NCBI GenBank assembly: GCA_934256705.1
Contig: CAKQPF010000005.1
Location: 1 to 64,000, forward strand
Source: an uncultured Prevotella sp.
GTDB lineage: Bacteria; Bacteroidota; Bacteroidia; Bacteroidales; Bacteroidaceae
DNA length: 64,000 nucleotides
Reading direction: 5' to 3'
Below, one piece after another: positions 14,985-24,448 of this stretch. The notes beneath the pieces are model-generated. The model did not search any database. It saw nothing but the letters and a program-made list of their open reading frames with translations, and had not been told where the DNA came from. Position 1 is the first letter of the stretch; every line of letters begins with the position of its first letter. Both the position numbers and the translations under genes were made by a program.

Positions 14985-17189
14985 CTACAAGAATGCGATT
15001 GTCAGTCCTGCCATTACGATACTTACCATAGACATGAGCTTGATAAGAATATTGAGAGACGGACCAGATGTGTCTTTGAATGGATCTCCCACGGTGTCTC
15101 CCACTATGGTCGCTTTATGGTTGGCACTGCCTTTGCCTCCGAAGTGACCTTCCTCTATCATCTTCTTGGCATTATCCCATGCGCCTCCAGAATTGGACAT
15201 AAACACGGCGAGGGTGAATCCTGCTGCCAATCCGCCAGTAAGCAGACCGAGCACACCGGCTACACCAAGCACCACTCCTACGATGATAGGGATGATGATG
15301 GCAAGCATCGACGGTATAATCATCTCGCGCTGTGCGCTTCGCGTGCTGATCTCTACGCATCTGCCATAGTCGGGCGTTGCCTTGCCTTCCAGTATGCCTT
15401 TTATCTCACGGAATTGACGGCGCACTTCCTGCACCATCGACTCTGCTGCACGTCCTACTGCGCCCATGGTGAGTCCGCAGAAAAGGAATGCTGCCATCGC
15501 TCCTATAAATGCTCCTACGAGCACCTTTGGATTGATTAGGTTTACCTGGAAGAAATTGATGAAGTCTATAGTCGAAGCGTTGTTAGGGTCGAAGACTTCT
15601 CCGGCTGAGTCAACATATTGCTTGCCATTTTCCACGGCGCGTATCATCGCAATCTTTATCTCCTCTATGTAGGAAGCAAGAAGGGCGAGAGCCGTCAATG
15701 CGGCAGAACCGATGGCAAAGCCTTTGCCTGTGGCGGCGGTGGTATTGCCAAGAGCATCAAGAGCATCCGTGCGCTCACGCACTTCCTTACCCAGTCCGCT
15801 CATCTCAGCATTGCCTCCGGCATTGTCGGCAATAGGACCGTAAGCGTCAGTGGCAAGGGTGATGCCGAGGGTGGAGAGCATTCCTACGGCAGCGATACCG
15901 ATGCCATAAAGTCCTGTGCTGATGGACTTTGCCGACAGAGACATGTCAAAGCCATTGGCACAGAGATAACTGAGCATGATGGCTACAGAGATAGTAACCA
16001 CAGGCACCATCGTGGAAATCATGCCAGTTCCGATACCTTTGATAATGACAGTGGCAGGACCTGTCTGTGAAGCTTCCGCTATCTGCTGAGTCGGTTTGTA
16101 GCTCTGTGATGTGTAGTATTCCGTCGCTTGACCTATTATTACGCCAGCTACGAGTCCGCTGATTACAGAGAATGACAGTCCGAGCCAGTTTTCGATGCCC
16201 AAAAGATAGAGTATCGCGAATGTAGCGATAGCGATAAGCACGGCACTTACGTTGGTGCCAAGACCTAAGGCGCTGAGTAATTCCTTCATGGTGGCGCCCT
16301 CCTTTGTGCGAACTAAGAAGATGCCTATGAGGGAAAGGAAGATGCCTATTGCCGCGATAATCATCGGAGCTATGACTGCACGCAACTGCATATCGCCATT
16401 CATGGCAAACGCTGTGGCGCCAAGAGCGGCAGTAGAGAGGATGGAACCGCAATAACTCTCGTATAGGTCGGTTCCCATGCCTGCTACGTCGCCCACATTA
16501 TCGCCCACATTGTCAGCGATGGTGGCAGGATTACGTGGGTCGTCCTCTGGGATATTAGCCTCTACCTTGCCCACGAGATCTGCGCCCACATCGGCAGCCT
16601 TAGTGTAGATACCGCCTCCCACACGAGCGAAAAGCGCCTGCGTGGAGGCACCCATGCCAAAGGTGAGCATAGTGGTCGTTATGGTGACGAGGGCTGTAGC
16701 CTCACCTTCATAGACGGCATTAAGAACGATAAACCATATAGCGATGTCGAGAAGTCCGAGACCCACCACTACTAGTCCCATCACAGCACCGCTTCGGAAT
16801 GCTATTTTCAGACCTTTGTCCAGTCCTGTGCGTGCTCCATTTGCTGTTCTTGCAGAAGCATAAGTGGCTGTCTTCATTCCGAAAAAGCCTGCCAGTCCTG
16901 AGAAGAGACCGCCAGTGAGGAATGCAAACGGAACCCACGGATTCTGCACCTTGAGTACATAAGCCATGAAAGCAAAGATGATGGCGAGCACTATGAATAC
17001 CATTGTCACAACCTTATATTGTTGTTTCAGGTAAGCCATAGCACCTTTTCTCACATGTGCTGCGATTTCTTTCATTCTGTCTGTGCCTTCTTCCTCTCTC
17101 ATCATACTGCGGAAGAAGAACCATGCCATTCCTAATGCTACAATGCTGGCAATTGGAATCAGCCAAAATACTAATGGGATGTTGTTCAT
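14985..17189 (-). CDS. hppA: Membrane-bound K+-dependent pyrophosphatase (Na+/H+ pump)
   Basis: A 734-residue, multi-helix inner-membrane enzyme that hydrolyses pyrophosphate and pumps Na+ and/or H+. Signature motifs are present: DVGADLVGKVE, DNVGDNVGDVAGMGTDLYESY-type loop (20 residues, near 240-265), and GDTVGDPFKDTSGPSLN near the end. The GNTTAATGKGFAIGSA loop has Ala where K+-independent enzymes have Lys, indicating K+ dependence. I start at 17189 (MNNIPLVFW) because a longer frame to 17297 would begin upstream of the promoter box at 17294-17302. Bacteroides enzymes of this type pump both Na+ and H+ (family knowledge). Confidence 0.96.
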   Translation of the reverse strand: MNNIPLVFWLIPIASIVALGMAWFFFRSMMREEEGTDRMKEIAAHVRKGAMAYLKQQYKVVTMVFIVLAIIFAFMAYVLKVQNPWVPFAFLTGGLFSGLAGFFGMKTATYASARTANGARTGLDKGLKIAFRSGAVMGLVVVGLGLLDIAIWFIVLNAVYEGEATALVTITTTMLTFGMGASTQALFARVGGGIYTKAADVGADLVGKVEANIPEDDPRNPATIADNVGDNVGDVAGMGTDLYESYCGSILSTAALGATAFAMNGDMQLRAVIAPMIIAAIGIFLSLIGIFLVRTKEGATMKELLSALGLGTNVSAVLIAIATFAILYLLGIENWLGLSFSVISGLVAGVIIGQATEYYTSQSYKPTQQIAEASQTGPATVIIKGIGTGMISTMVPVVTISVAIMLSYLCANGFDMSLSAKSISTGLYGIGIAAVGMLSTLGITLATDAYGPIADNAGGNAEMSGLGKEVRERTDALDALGNTTAATGKGFAIGSAALTALALLASYIEEIKIAMIRAVENGKQYVDSAGEVFDPNNASTIDFINFFQVNLINPKVLVGAFIGAMAAFLFCGLTMGAVGRAAESMVQEVRRQFREIKGILEGKATPDYGRCVEISTRSAQREMIIPSMLAIIIPIIVGVVLGVAGVLGLLTGGLAAGFTLAVFMSNSGGAWDNAKKMIEEGHFGGKGSANHKATIVGDTVGDPFKDTSGPSLNILIKLMSMVSIVMAGLTIAFL

Positions 17190-17293
17190 AATGGTATATT
17201 TGTTTGGTTGATAATAGGTTTCCAATGATTCCGCATCACTAAAGTTGTCTGTGGTCTCGTTTATCAATAAGATAAAAGAAACAATATGACGTG

Positions 17294-17302
17294 GCAAATA
17301 TA
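17294..17302 (-). promoter_or_regulatory. Bacteroidota -7 promoter box of hppA
   Basis: On the minus strand this reads TATATTTGC, an exact TAnnTTTGC match, with a TTG about 17 nt further upstream. The leader to the start at 17189 would be about 100 nt. Confidence 0.6.
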
Positions 17303-17502
17303 CTAATTATATTTGAAAACAAGCATTTTTTGCTGGCTTTTTTTTATTTATGGGGTAAAAATGACATATTTTCCTTCTTAATATGTTATTTTATTAGAAA
17401 AATAGAATAAAAAACAGCCGTAAAGATTTCAGTTTAATATTGTCGTTTTGTTGTTTTATTCCTCAACATAACCACAATATTAAACATTGATATTTTACAC
17501 TT

Positions 17503-17518
17503 CCCCACGGCAGTGGGG
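17503..17518 (-). terminator. GC-rich hairpin downstream of HAD gene
   Basis: CCCCAC, loop GGCA, GTGGGG: a perfect 6-bp GC-rich stem 35 nt past the stop of the HAD gene. No clear U-run follows on the minus strand, so terminator function is only possible. Confidence 0.35.
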
Positions 17519-17552
17519 ACTGAGGGGCTATTTATTGCTTGCGAAAGTTGAG

Positions 17553-18281
17553 TCATTCAGATCTTTCCAGTAAGCAAGGTTCCAATTCCGCGCGTACAGA
17601 GTCCATATCGTGGAAGATTACGTCGGCACCCGACTGCAGGAGTACCTCATCGGGCAGTGGACCAGTATTGACAGCGATGACAAAACAGCCGGCGGCTTTG
17701 CCTGATTGCACTCCGAGAGGGGCATTCTCCACCACTATGGTTTCTGTAGGCTCGCTTCCTGCGCGCTGCATTCCGAGGATATAAGGGTCGGGAGCAGGCT
17801 TTCCATGACTGACATCTTTGGCAGAAACGATGCGCTCTGTGTCGATGAGACCCTTGAAATCACGAGTCAATTTCTCAAGTAATGGCGGCTGACCACTGCC
17901 TGTTACCACGCTGATGCTAAGCCCTTTCGCCAGCATCATGCGCTGAAGGTCTTGCACTCCAGGCATTATTTCTGCTGATGTGAGTGTATGGAAGATGCTG
18001 GATTTTTCCATATACATCTCCAGAGCTTCGCTTTCAGAAATCTCGCGTCCCCATTGCTCCCGGCACATGATGGTAATCGTCTCCACGCCACGCATTCCTT
18101 CATACTGATAAGCTTCGAGTTCGCTCATCTTAATGCCATATTTCTTCATGGCTTCGTGCCAAGCAATAGCATGATATTTCATGCTGTCGTAGAGCACGCC
18201 ATCCATATCGAAAAGCACGGCCTTAGGGCAAAAAGCCTTAAGACCGTGTTCTTTCTTGTATTTTTCTATTGCTTCTTTCAT
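17553..18281 (-). CDS. HAD-family sugar-phosphate phosphatase / phosphoglucomutase-like
   Basis: A 242-residue haloacid-dehalogenase superfamily hydrolase. Motif I is DMDGVLYDS (Asp25 as nucleophile, Asp27 as acid/base), motif II is the Thr in SVVTGSGQ, motif III is the Lys in HGKPAPDPY, and motif IV is the acidic pair region at VVENAPLGV. The helical cap between motifs I and II and the GKPAPDPY form put it in the beta-phosphoglucomutase/2-deoxyglucose-6-phosphatase-like group. The N-terminal 15 residues are extra. It lies 69 nt downstream of pgi on the same strand, suggesting sugar-phosphate metabolism. Exact substrate is unknown. Confidence 0.88.
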   Translation of the reverse strand: MKEAIEKYKKEHGLKAFCPKAVLFDMDGVLYDSMKYHAIAWHEAMKKYGIKMSELEAYQYEGMRGVETITIMCREQWGREISESEALEMYMEKSSIFHTLTSAEIMPGVQDLQRMMLAKGLSISVVTGSGQPPLLEKLTRDFKGLIDTERIVSAKDVSHGKPAPDPYILGMQRAGSEPTETIVVENAPLGVQSGKAAGCFVIAVNTGPLPDEVLLQSGADVIFHDMDSVRAELEPCLLERSE

Positions 18282-18350
18282 TCAATGTGATGTAAATGGA
18301 TGGAAAATAGTATATCCCACCATAATTAAGTAGTCACCTACTTACCAATA

Positions 18351-19706
18351 TTAATCCTCAGCAGCGAGGCGAGCCTTGATAGCCTTTGTCTCTTCCTCGT
18401 AACCAGGCTTCTCCAGAAGGGCAAACATATTCTTCTTATAAGCCTCTACTCCAGGCTGATTGAAAGCGTTGACACCGAGCAACTGACCGCTTATGCCACA
18501 AGCTTTCTCGAAGAAATAGATGAGCTGACCATAGTTGTAAGCATCCAGACGCTCGATAGAGATAAGGATGTTTGGCACACCGCCATCCACATGAGCAAGG
18601 CGAGTACCGAGTTCAGCGTTCTTGTTTACTTCATCGATACGCTTGCCAGCGAGGAAGTTGAGTCCATCGAGGTTTTCCTCATCGTAAGGGAAGAGGAGCT
18701 TCTTCTCTGGATTTTCCACAGAGATACAGGTCTCGAAGATAGTGCGTTCGCCTTCCTGAATCCACTGTCCCATAGAGTGAAGGTCAGTGGTGAAGTCGCA
18801 AGAAGCAGGGTAGATGCCCTTGCCATCCTTACCTTCTGACTCACCGAAGAGCTGCTTCCACCATTCCATATAGTAGTGAAGCTTAGGCTGATAGTTCATC
18901 AGTATCTCAATCTTCTTGCCTTGTGCATAGAGAGCATTACGCACAGCAGCGTAAATAGCGGCAGGATTCTCACAGAAAGGAACGTCAGCGCCACACTGCT
19001 TCTCCATAGCCTGTGCGCCAGCCACGAGAGCCTCGATGTCAATACCAGCGCAAGCGATAGGGAGAAGACCTACAGGAGTGAGGACAGAGAAGCGTCCGCC
19101 TACATTGTCAGGGATGATAAAGGTCTTGTAGCCCTCCTTGTCAGCGCAAGTGCGAGCAGCGCCTTTCTTAGCATCTGTCACAGCGACGATGAGATCCTTA
19201 GCCTTCTCTTTGCCCACCTGCTGCTCCAGCTGAGTCTTGAGCAGACGGAATGTGAGAGCAGTCTCAGTGGTGGTGCCGGACTTTGAAATGTTTATGATTG
19301 AGAAAGTCTTTGTCTTGAGATATTCTGTAAGCTCAGCGAGGTAATCCTCTCCGATGTTGTTGCCTGCGAAAACGACAATAGGATTCTTTTTGTCCTGGAT
19401 AAGCCAAGAGAAAGAATTGCAGATGCCCTCAATGACAGCGCGAGGACCAAGGTAAGAACCACCGATGCCTGCAACCACCACAACCTCAGAGTTTTGGCGG
19501 AGAACTTCTGCTACAGCTTTCACTTCACTGATAAATTCAGGAGTGATACTTGATGGAAGATGTAACCATCCGAGGAAATCATTACCAGGGCAAGTGCCCT
19601 CTTCGAGTGCTTTCTGTGCTTCAGCCACCTTTGACTCGTAAGCCATTACTGCTCCAGCAGGAAGAAACTGCTGAGCCTTTGAGATGTCAAGCGAAATACT
19701 TTTCAT
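18351..19706 (-). CDS. pgi: Glucose-6-phosphate isomerase
   Basis: A 451-residue cytosolic enzyme interconverting glucose-6-phosphate and fructose-6-phosphate in glycolysis. Both family signatures are seen: NVGGRFSVLTPVGLLP around 205-220 and LLGVNAFNQPGVEAYK near 400-420. SKSGTTTET is the sugar-phosphate-binding SIS motif. Start chosen at ATG 19706 (MKSISLDIS), since the longer frame to 19766 overlaps the promoter box. Length fits the short bacterial PGI form. In many Bacteroidota pgi follows lysS-gpsA; here it is separated from them by two other genes. Confidence 0.97.
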   Translation of the reverse strand: MKSISLDISKAQQFLPAGAVMAYESKVAEAQKALEEGTCPGNDFLGWLHLPSSITPEFISEVKAVAEVLRQNSEVVVVAGIGGSYLGPRAVIEGICNSFSWLIQDKKNPIVVFAGNNIGEDYLAELTEYLKTKTFSIINISKSGTTTETALTFRLLKTQLEQQVGKEKAKDLIVAVTDAKKGAARTCADKEGYKTFIIPDNVGGRFSVLTPVGLLPIACAGIDIEALVAGAQAMEKQCGADVPFCENPAAIYAAVRNALYAQGKKIEILMNYQPKLHYYMEWWKQLFGESEGKDGKGIYPASCDFTTDLHSMGQWIQEGERTIFETCISVENPEKKLLFPYDEENLDGLNFLAGKRIDEVNKNAELGTRLAHVDGGVPNILISIERLDAYNYGQLIYFFEKACGISGQLLGVNAFNQPGVEAYKKNMFALLEKPGYEEETKAIKARLAAED

Positions 19707-19754
19707 ATTTATGGATTTAGAATTGTAAGTTAATATAAGTGTCCAAAAGACATT

Positions 19755-19763
19755 GCAAAAATA
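19755..19763 (-). promoter_or_regulatory. Bacteroidota promoter of pgi
   Basis: Minus-strand TATTTTTGC (-7) with TTTG (plus-strand CAAA at 19784-19787) exactly 20 nt upstream: a textbook-spaced promoter. Leader to the pgi ATG is about 40 nt. Confidence 0.75.
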
Positions 19764-19882
19764 CAAAGAATTATTTATTTGTCCAAAATTATTTTCCTTA
19801 TTTTACCTTTTTCTTTACCTGTGTCAAATGAGCACTTGCGTAATATCAAAGAAATCACTCTTTTCTTTCTATTTGTTTCTTA

Positions 19883-20518
19883 TCAGATATTCTCATCAAG
19901 TTCTTTCAATCGTTCCTCAAGAGCTGGCATCCAGTCAGAGTTCGAAGTCACGAAAAGGGTGTGTATTCCCACCTTTTCCGCTGCGTCAGTATTCTTCTTG
20001 CTATCGTCTATGAAGAGGCATTCATCAGCTTTCATCTGTTCCATCTCCAATGCTTTGAGGAAAATGCGAGCGTCTGGCTTGCAGATTCCCATCTCATAAC
20101 TGAGGAAAAGCGTGTCGAAGAAGTCGGTGATAGGGCGACCTTCTGCTGTGAAAGCTTTGCTCTTGGTGTGCGACATTATGAAGGGATTGGTATTGCTGAG
20201 CAGGCAAAGATGAAAATCCCTATGTAGTCGGTCCAAATCCTCCACCACCTTACTCCTTACTCCGTCAAAGAAGCCAAGCCAGCAGCGTAGCAAATCATCC
20301 CATGCTAAGTCGTCGTTACCTCTCACTTCAGCCACTTTCTTGATAAAATCATCTGCTGAAATTTCCCCGGTCTCCACGTCGAGAAAGAAATCTTTCTGCC
20401 CATATTCACCCATATAGTAATTAGGATCGAGACCTATTGCCTTGAATCTTCTGAATGCTTCCTGCGTATTCTGGGTGAAGACTACGCCTCCCATGTCGAA
20501 TAATAAATGTTTTATCAT
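19883..20518 (-). CDS. HAD-family hydrolase (YihX-like)
   Basis: A 211-residue HAD phosphatase. Motif I is DMGGVVF (Asp8; the second Asp is replaced by Gly, as in YihX-like and epoxide-hydrolase-like members), motif II is LLSNTNPF, motif III includes the Lys of MGICKPDARIF, motif IV is FIDDSKKN. YihX-type enzymes dephosphorylate alpha-glucose-1-phosphate (family knowledge), which would suit its position between glycolytic genes, but the substrate here is not proven. It ends 120 nt upstream of the pgi promoter region and is divergent from the secreted protein gene at 20762. Confidence 0.88.
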   Translation of the reverse strand: MIKHLLFDMGGVVFTQNTQEAFRRFKAIGLDPNYYMGEYGQKDFFLDVETGEISADDFIKKVAEVRGNDDLAWDDLLRCWLGFFDGVRSKVVEDLDRLHRDFHLCLLSNTNPFIMSHTKSKAFTAEGRPITDFFDTLFLSYEMGICKPDARIFLKALEMEQMKADECLFIDDSKKNTDAAEKVGIHTLFVTSNSDWMPALEERLKELDENI

Positions 20519-20704
20519 AATTGTGTTGTTTCTGAATTAAGAGTGATAAATATGAAACTATTTCCTGAATTCTACATTTTGAGTGGTCGAATTTTTAAAA
20601 AAAACTTTCAATCTTGTAGTCTCATCTTACTAAATAATAATAAATATAGTTGTTATTATGGAGAAATTGTCTATAAATTATTTTGGCTTATACAAATATT
20701 TTTG

Positions 20705-20713
20705 TACTTTTGC
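20705..20713 (+). promoter_or_regulatory. Bacteroidota promoter (TTTG-N19-TACTTTTGC)
   Basis: TACTTTTGC at 20705-20713 with TTTG at 20682-20685, spacing 19 nt. It drives the small secreted protein at 20762 with a leader of about 40 nt. One of the cleanest promoters in the window. Confidence 0.8.
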
Positions 20714-20761
20714 ATTTGTTAGAACATAAACCTTATATAAACTAAATCAAACACTAAGTCT

Positions 20762-21196
20762 ATGAAAAAGTTCTTTTTAGCTGTAATGGCTCTATTCTTG
20801 AGCTTCAGCGCAAACGCATTTGAGTTTGACGGTATTGACCTGAACGGTAGCGTGGCAGACATCACTAAGCAGGTAAGCGCCAAAGGCTACGTCTTTGACC
20901 AGCAAAAAAACGCACTGAAAGGCAACTGTCAGGGTACAGAAATCTTCCTTACTTTCAACTATGTCGATGTAAAGACACAGGGAAAGATTGGACAGTTCAT
21001 CGTGGATATTCCAATGGCTGAGCCAAATGCCTTTGAGGTGATGACCAAGACCTTCAACATAATCTATCATCTTGTAGGCAAAGGTGAGAATGGCGGCCTC
21101 AAGTATTCAGTTTCTACGGATGGAACTACACTCTGTGTAACCAAGACTGCTGATGGTGTTCGCTTGACTTATAACACCCCTAATTACAACAAGTAA
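20762..21196 (+). CDS. Small secreted protein of unknown function
   Basis: A 144-residue protein with a clear signal peptide (MKKFFLAVMALFLSFSANA, cleavage after residue 19) and no lipobox, so it is expected in the periplasm or outside. The mature part starts FEFDGIDLNGSVADITKQV, a pattern often seen in short Bacteroidota periplasmic proteins, and is beta-rich to the end. I recognise no catalytic motif. It is a single-gene unit: its own strong promoter upstream and a long hairpin at 21281-21342 downstream. Confidence 0.8.
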   Translation: MKKFFLAVMALFLSFSANAFEFDGIDLNGSVADITKQVSAKGYVFDQQKNALKGNCQGTEIFLTFNYVDVKTQGKIGQFIVDIPMAEPNAFEVMTKTFNIIYHLVGKGENGGLKYSVSTDGTTLCVTKTADGVRLTYNTPNYNK

Positions 21197-21280
21197 TCCG
21201 TATTACGATTAAAGTATCGCTGTAATCATTCCACAACTAATCAGCAATTCGTTTTTGCTCCCATTATACAAAGAGAAATA

Positions 21281-21342
21281 AAATGGAGCATTGTCCTGAT
21301 GATTGAGACGTAAAGTGTCAATGTAGGGGCAATGCTCCATTT
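21281..21342. terminator. Perfect 13-bp outer stem with nested hairpin, bidirectional terminator candidate
   Basis: AAATGGAGCATTG (21281-21293) pairs perfectly with CAATGCTCCATTT (21330-21342); inside, TTGAGAC and GTGTCAA form a second short stem. TTGTTTTGTTTT follows on the plus strand. It lies between convergent genes (secreted protein and gpsA). The 36-nt structured interior is larger than a normal terminator loop. Confidence 0.65.
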
Positions 21343-21408
21343 GTTTTGTTTTATTTCGTTTGTCTCTTTTCTATGTGAAAGTAAAGATATGGGAGGCTGA
21401 TAAGGGAT

Positions 21409-22407
21409 TTATCTGAATGAATCTGTGAGCAGTTTGATCTCTATTTGTGGAGAGATGCGCTCGTAGAGAATATTATATACAGCATCCAGAATAGGCATAT
21501 TGACGTGCATGTGCTTGTTGATTTCCTTCATACACTTCGTGCCGAAATATCCCTCAGCAATCATTTCCATCTCCAATTGCGCTGATTTCACGGAGTAACC
21601 TTTACCAATCATCGTGCCGAAAGTGCGGTTTCGTGAGAATTTGGAGTAACAGGTCACGAGTAAATCGCCGAGGTATGCGGAGTCCTCAATGTGCCTTTCG
21701 TCCACAGGATGCACGCTATCGAGGAAGCGACGCATTTCCTGAAGGGCGTTACTGATGAGCACAGCCTGGAAGTTGTCACCATATTTCAATCCGGAACAGA
21801 TACCAGTAGCAATGGCGTAAACATTCTTCAGTACAGATGAATACTCGATTCCGAGCACGTCCTTGGATATTTTCGTCTTGATGTAACTGCCGCTTATCAC
21901 TTCAGCAAAAGCCTTTGCCTTGTCTGTATCCGAGCAGGCAATGGTGAGATAAGACAGTCTCTCTAGTGCAACTTCTTCGGCATGAGACGGTCCGCCGATG
22001 CAGGCGAGATTGTCATTAGGCACATCAAGCACATCATGGAAATACTCCGAGCAGACGAGGTTCTCGTCAGGCACGATACCTTTAATGGCAGTGATGACAA
22101 ACTTATCGCGTATCCGCACCTTCAATTTGTTGAGGTGATTCTTCAGATAAGGTGAAGGAGTCACGAAAATCAGGGTGTCGTAAGCCTGCACTATCCTGTT
22201 GATGTCACTTGAGAAATTGATTTCGTCCAGATTGAAATGGACACCTGTCAGGTAAGCTGGGTTGTGGCCTATGCGCTTGAATTCCTCGATTCTGTCGTCA
22301 CGGCGAATATACCATCCTATGTGGTGAGTGTTTTCTACAACAATCTTAGCAATAGCTGTTGCCCAGCTACCGCCTCCGATTATTGCTATTTTACCACAAT
22401 TGAACAT
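21409..22407 (-). CDS. gpsA: NAD(P)+-dependent glycerol-3-phosphate dehydrogenase
   Basis: A 332-residue cytosolic enzyme making sn-glycerol-3-phosphate from dihydroxyacetone phosphate for phospholipid synthesis. The Rossmann motif is IAIIGGGSWATAIAKI at the N-terminus; the catalytic-site motifs are ITAIKGIVPD, the conserved Lys in SSVLKNVYAIATGICSGL, and the GLGDLL-equivalent YLGDLLVTCYS with RNRTFG. Start at ATG 22407 (MFNCGK), since the upstream extension to 22464 is low complexity. It follows lysS by 132 nt on the same strand, the usual lysS-gpsA pairing in this phylum. Confidence 0.96.
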   Translation of the reverse strand: MFNCGKIAIIGGGSWATAIAKIVVENTHHIGWYIRRDDRIEEFKRIGHNPAYLTGVHFNLDEINFSSDINRIVQAYDTLIFVTPSPYLKNHLNKLKVRIRDKFVITAIKGIVPDENLVCSEYFHDVLDVPNDNLACIGGPSHAEEVALERLSYLTIACSDTDKAKAFAEVISGSYIKTKISKDVLGIEYSSVLKNVYAIATGICSGLKYGDNFQAVLISNALQEMRRFLDSVHPVDERHIEDSAYLGDLLVTCYSKFSRNRTFGTMIGKGYSVKSAQLEMEMIAEGYFGTKCMKEINKHMHVNMPILDAVYNILYERISPQIEIKLLTDSFR

Positions 22408-22539
22408 AGTTATTCTTTTTCTTGGTAAGATTAAGGAAAGCGGAAAAGGGGAGAGTGGCATCATTTCATCTATGAGAATACATCACGTCAGCGATGATGT
22501 CATTATCACCTTTTCCTTCTTTACACTGTTCTGAAATTA

Positions 22540-24324
22540 TTAGAGTGCTGCTTTGTCGATATAGCTCTGGAACTCATCCACCTTAGGATTGTCGAGTCCG
22601 AGCTTGTATTTCTTGTTGACTCCGCAGACATCCTGCTGAAGTTTCTGTGCCTTTACGTCCTTCAGGTCAGAGACAAGATAGTAGCCAGCCTTGTTGAAGA
22701 GAGGAATCCATTCCTCAGCAACGCCGAGTGCAGTCCATTCAGCGGTGTCTGAGCGTGGTGCTTTCTTCTCTGGCTTCATCTGAGGGAAGAGCATTACCTC
22801 GCCAATAGCGAATTTACCAGTCAGCAACATCACGAGTCTGTCGATGCCGATACCTATGCCGAAGGTAGGAGGCATACCATACTGGAGAGCGCGAAGGAAG
22901 TCATGATCGATGATCATAGCCTCGTCATCGCCCTTGTCTGCCAGTCGCATCTGCTCCACAAAGCGTTCCTCCTGGTCGATAGGGTCATTAAGCTCAGAGT
23001 AAGCGTTGGCAAGTTCCTTACCATTGACCATAAGCTCGAAGCGCTCGGTAAGTCCCGGCTTTGAGCGGTGCATCTTGGTGAGAGGAGACATTTCCACCGG
23101 ATAATCAGTGATGAAAGTAGGCTGGATGAATGTGCCTTCACAGGTCTCACCGAATATCTCGTCGATGAGCTTGCCCTTGCCCATAGTCTCATCCACCTCA
23201 ATATCAAGCTTTTTAGCCACCTCGCGGATTTCATCCTCATTCATAGGGTAGAGGTCGTAGCCGGTCTTCTCCTTGATAGCGTCGAGAATAGGGAGGCGAC
23301 GGAACGGTGCTTTGAAAGAAATCACCTTGCCGTCAATCTCTACTTCCGGCTTGCCGTTTACGGCAGTGCATATCTTTTCGAGCATTGTCTCAGTGAAACC
23401 CATACCCCAATTCAGGTCCTTGTAGCTGACATAGAGCTCCATGCAGGTAAATTCAGGGTTGTGGGTCTTGTCCATTCCCTCGTTGCGGAAGTTCTTTCCC
23501 ATCTCATAGACACCCTCGAAACCACCCACGATAAGACGCTTGAGGTAAAGCTCTGTAGCAATACGCATATACATATCCTGATTGAGAGCATTGAAATGCG
23601 TGATGAAAGGTCTTGCAGAAGCACCGCCTGCAATGTTCTGAAGGATAGGAGTATCCACTTCAGTGTAGCCAGCGCCATCGAGGATGGAGCGCATTGTGCG
23701 GATGATAGTGGCACGCTTGAGGAATGTTTCCTTCACGCCATCGTTCACCACGAGGTCAACATAGCGCTGACGGTAACGCAATTCAGGGTCGTCAAACTTG
23801 TCATAAGCCACGCCATCCTTATATTTAACGATAGGAAGTGGCTTGAGGGACTTGGAGAGAAGAGTGAGTTCCTGTGCGTGAACAGATATTTCGCCTGTCT
23901 TCGTGCGGAATACATAGCCCTTTATACCGATGAAATCACCGATGTCGAGGAGTTTCTTGAACACATTATTATATAGGGCTTTGTCTTCGCCCGGACAGAT
24001 TTCATCGCGCTGAACATAAACCTGGATTCTGCCCTTGGAGTCCTGTATCTCCGCAAAACCGGCCTTTCCCATGATGCGGCGACCCATCATGCGTCCGGCG
24101 ATGGACACACAACGGCTGTTTTCTGGAGTAGCCTTTTCATGGATGTCATTGCCTTCCTCGTCTTTTCCGATGACTGGAAGGTCCACGAAGTTGTCGCGTA
24201 TGTCGTCGCTCCATGCGTTTACCGGGTATTCGGCTGCAGGATATGGGTCGATTCCCATATTGCGTAATTCCTTCAGACTCTCACGTCTGCCTATTTCCTG
24301 TTCGCTAAGTTCTAAAATGTTCAT
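22540..24324 (-). CDS. lysS: Lysyl-tRNA synthetase (class II)
   Basis: A 594-residue class II enzyme charging tRNA-Lys. An OB-fold anticodon-binding domain (about 55-175; SIAGRMMGRRIMGKAGFAEI) is followed by the catalytic core with motif 2 (FRNEGMDKTHNPEFTCMELY) and motif 3 (GIGIGIDRLVML). Typical bacterial LysS is about 500 residues; this one has an extra C-terminal extension of about 75 residues after the motif-3 region (from PEKKAPRSDTAEW), rich in charged residues, which is common in Bacteroidales. Start MNILELSEQE is well supported. Upstream gene of the gpsA pair. Confidence 0.97.
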   Translation of the reverse strand: MNILELSEQEIGRRESLKELRNMGIDPYPAAEYPVNAWSDDIRDNFVDLPVIGKDEEGNDIHEKATPENSRCVSIAGRMMGRRIMGKAGFAEIQDSKGRIQVYVQRDEICPGEDKALYNNVFKKLLDIGDFIGIKGYVFRTKTGEISVHAQELTLLSKSLKPLPIVKYKDGVAYDKFDDPELRYRQRYVDLVVNDGVKETFLKRATIIRTMRSILDGAGYTEVDTPILQNIAGGASARPFITHFNALNQDMYMRIATELYLKRLIVGGFEGVYEMGKNFRNEGMDKTHNPEFTCMELYVSYKDLNWGMGFTETMLEKICTAVNGKPEVEIDGKVISFKAPFRRLPILDAIKEKTGYDLYPMNEDEIREVAKKLDIEVDETMGKGKLIDEIFGETCEGTFIQPTFITDYPVEMSPLTKMHRSKPGLTERFELMVNGKELANAYSELNDPIDQEERFVEQMRLADKGDDEAMIIDHDFLRALQYGMPPTFGIGIGIDRLVMLLTGKFAIGEVMLFPQMKPEKKAPRSDTAEWTALGVAEEWIPLFNKAGYYLVSDLKDVKAQKLQQDVCGVNKKYKLGLDNPKVDEFQSYIDKAAL

Positions 24325-24448
24325 GTATTATCTATGTTATTTTGTTTTCAGTTTTGTATTATTTATAATGGAGACCATAACTGCATTCTGCCATTGGAGA
24401 GCATGAATAAGTATAGTCTTGAGGTTCAGACTTCTAAGTTTTCGTGCT

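Noticed and set aside
20507..20722. 71-codon frame upstream of the small secreted protein
   Set aside because: It overlaps the promoter and leader of the next gene and has no recognisable sequence.
23068..23976. 302-codon plus-strand frame inside lysS
   Set aside because: Lies opposite conserved lysS codons and has no family motif; explained as an antisense open frame.
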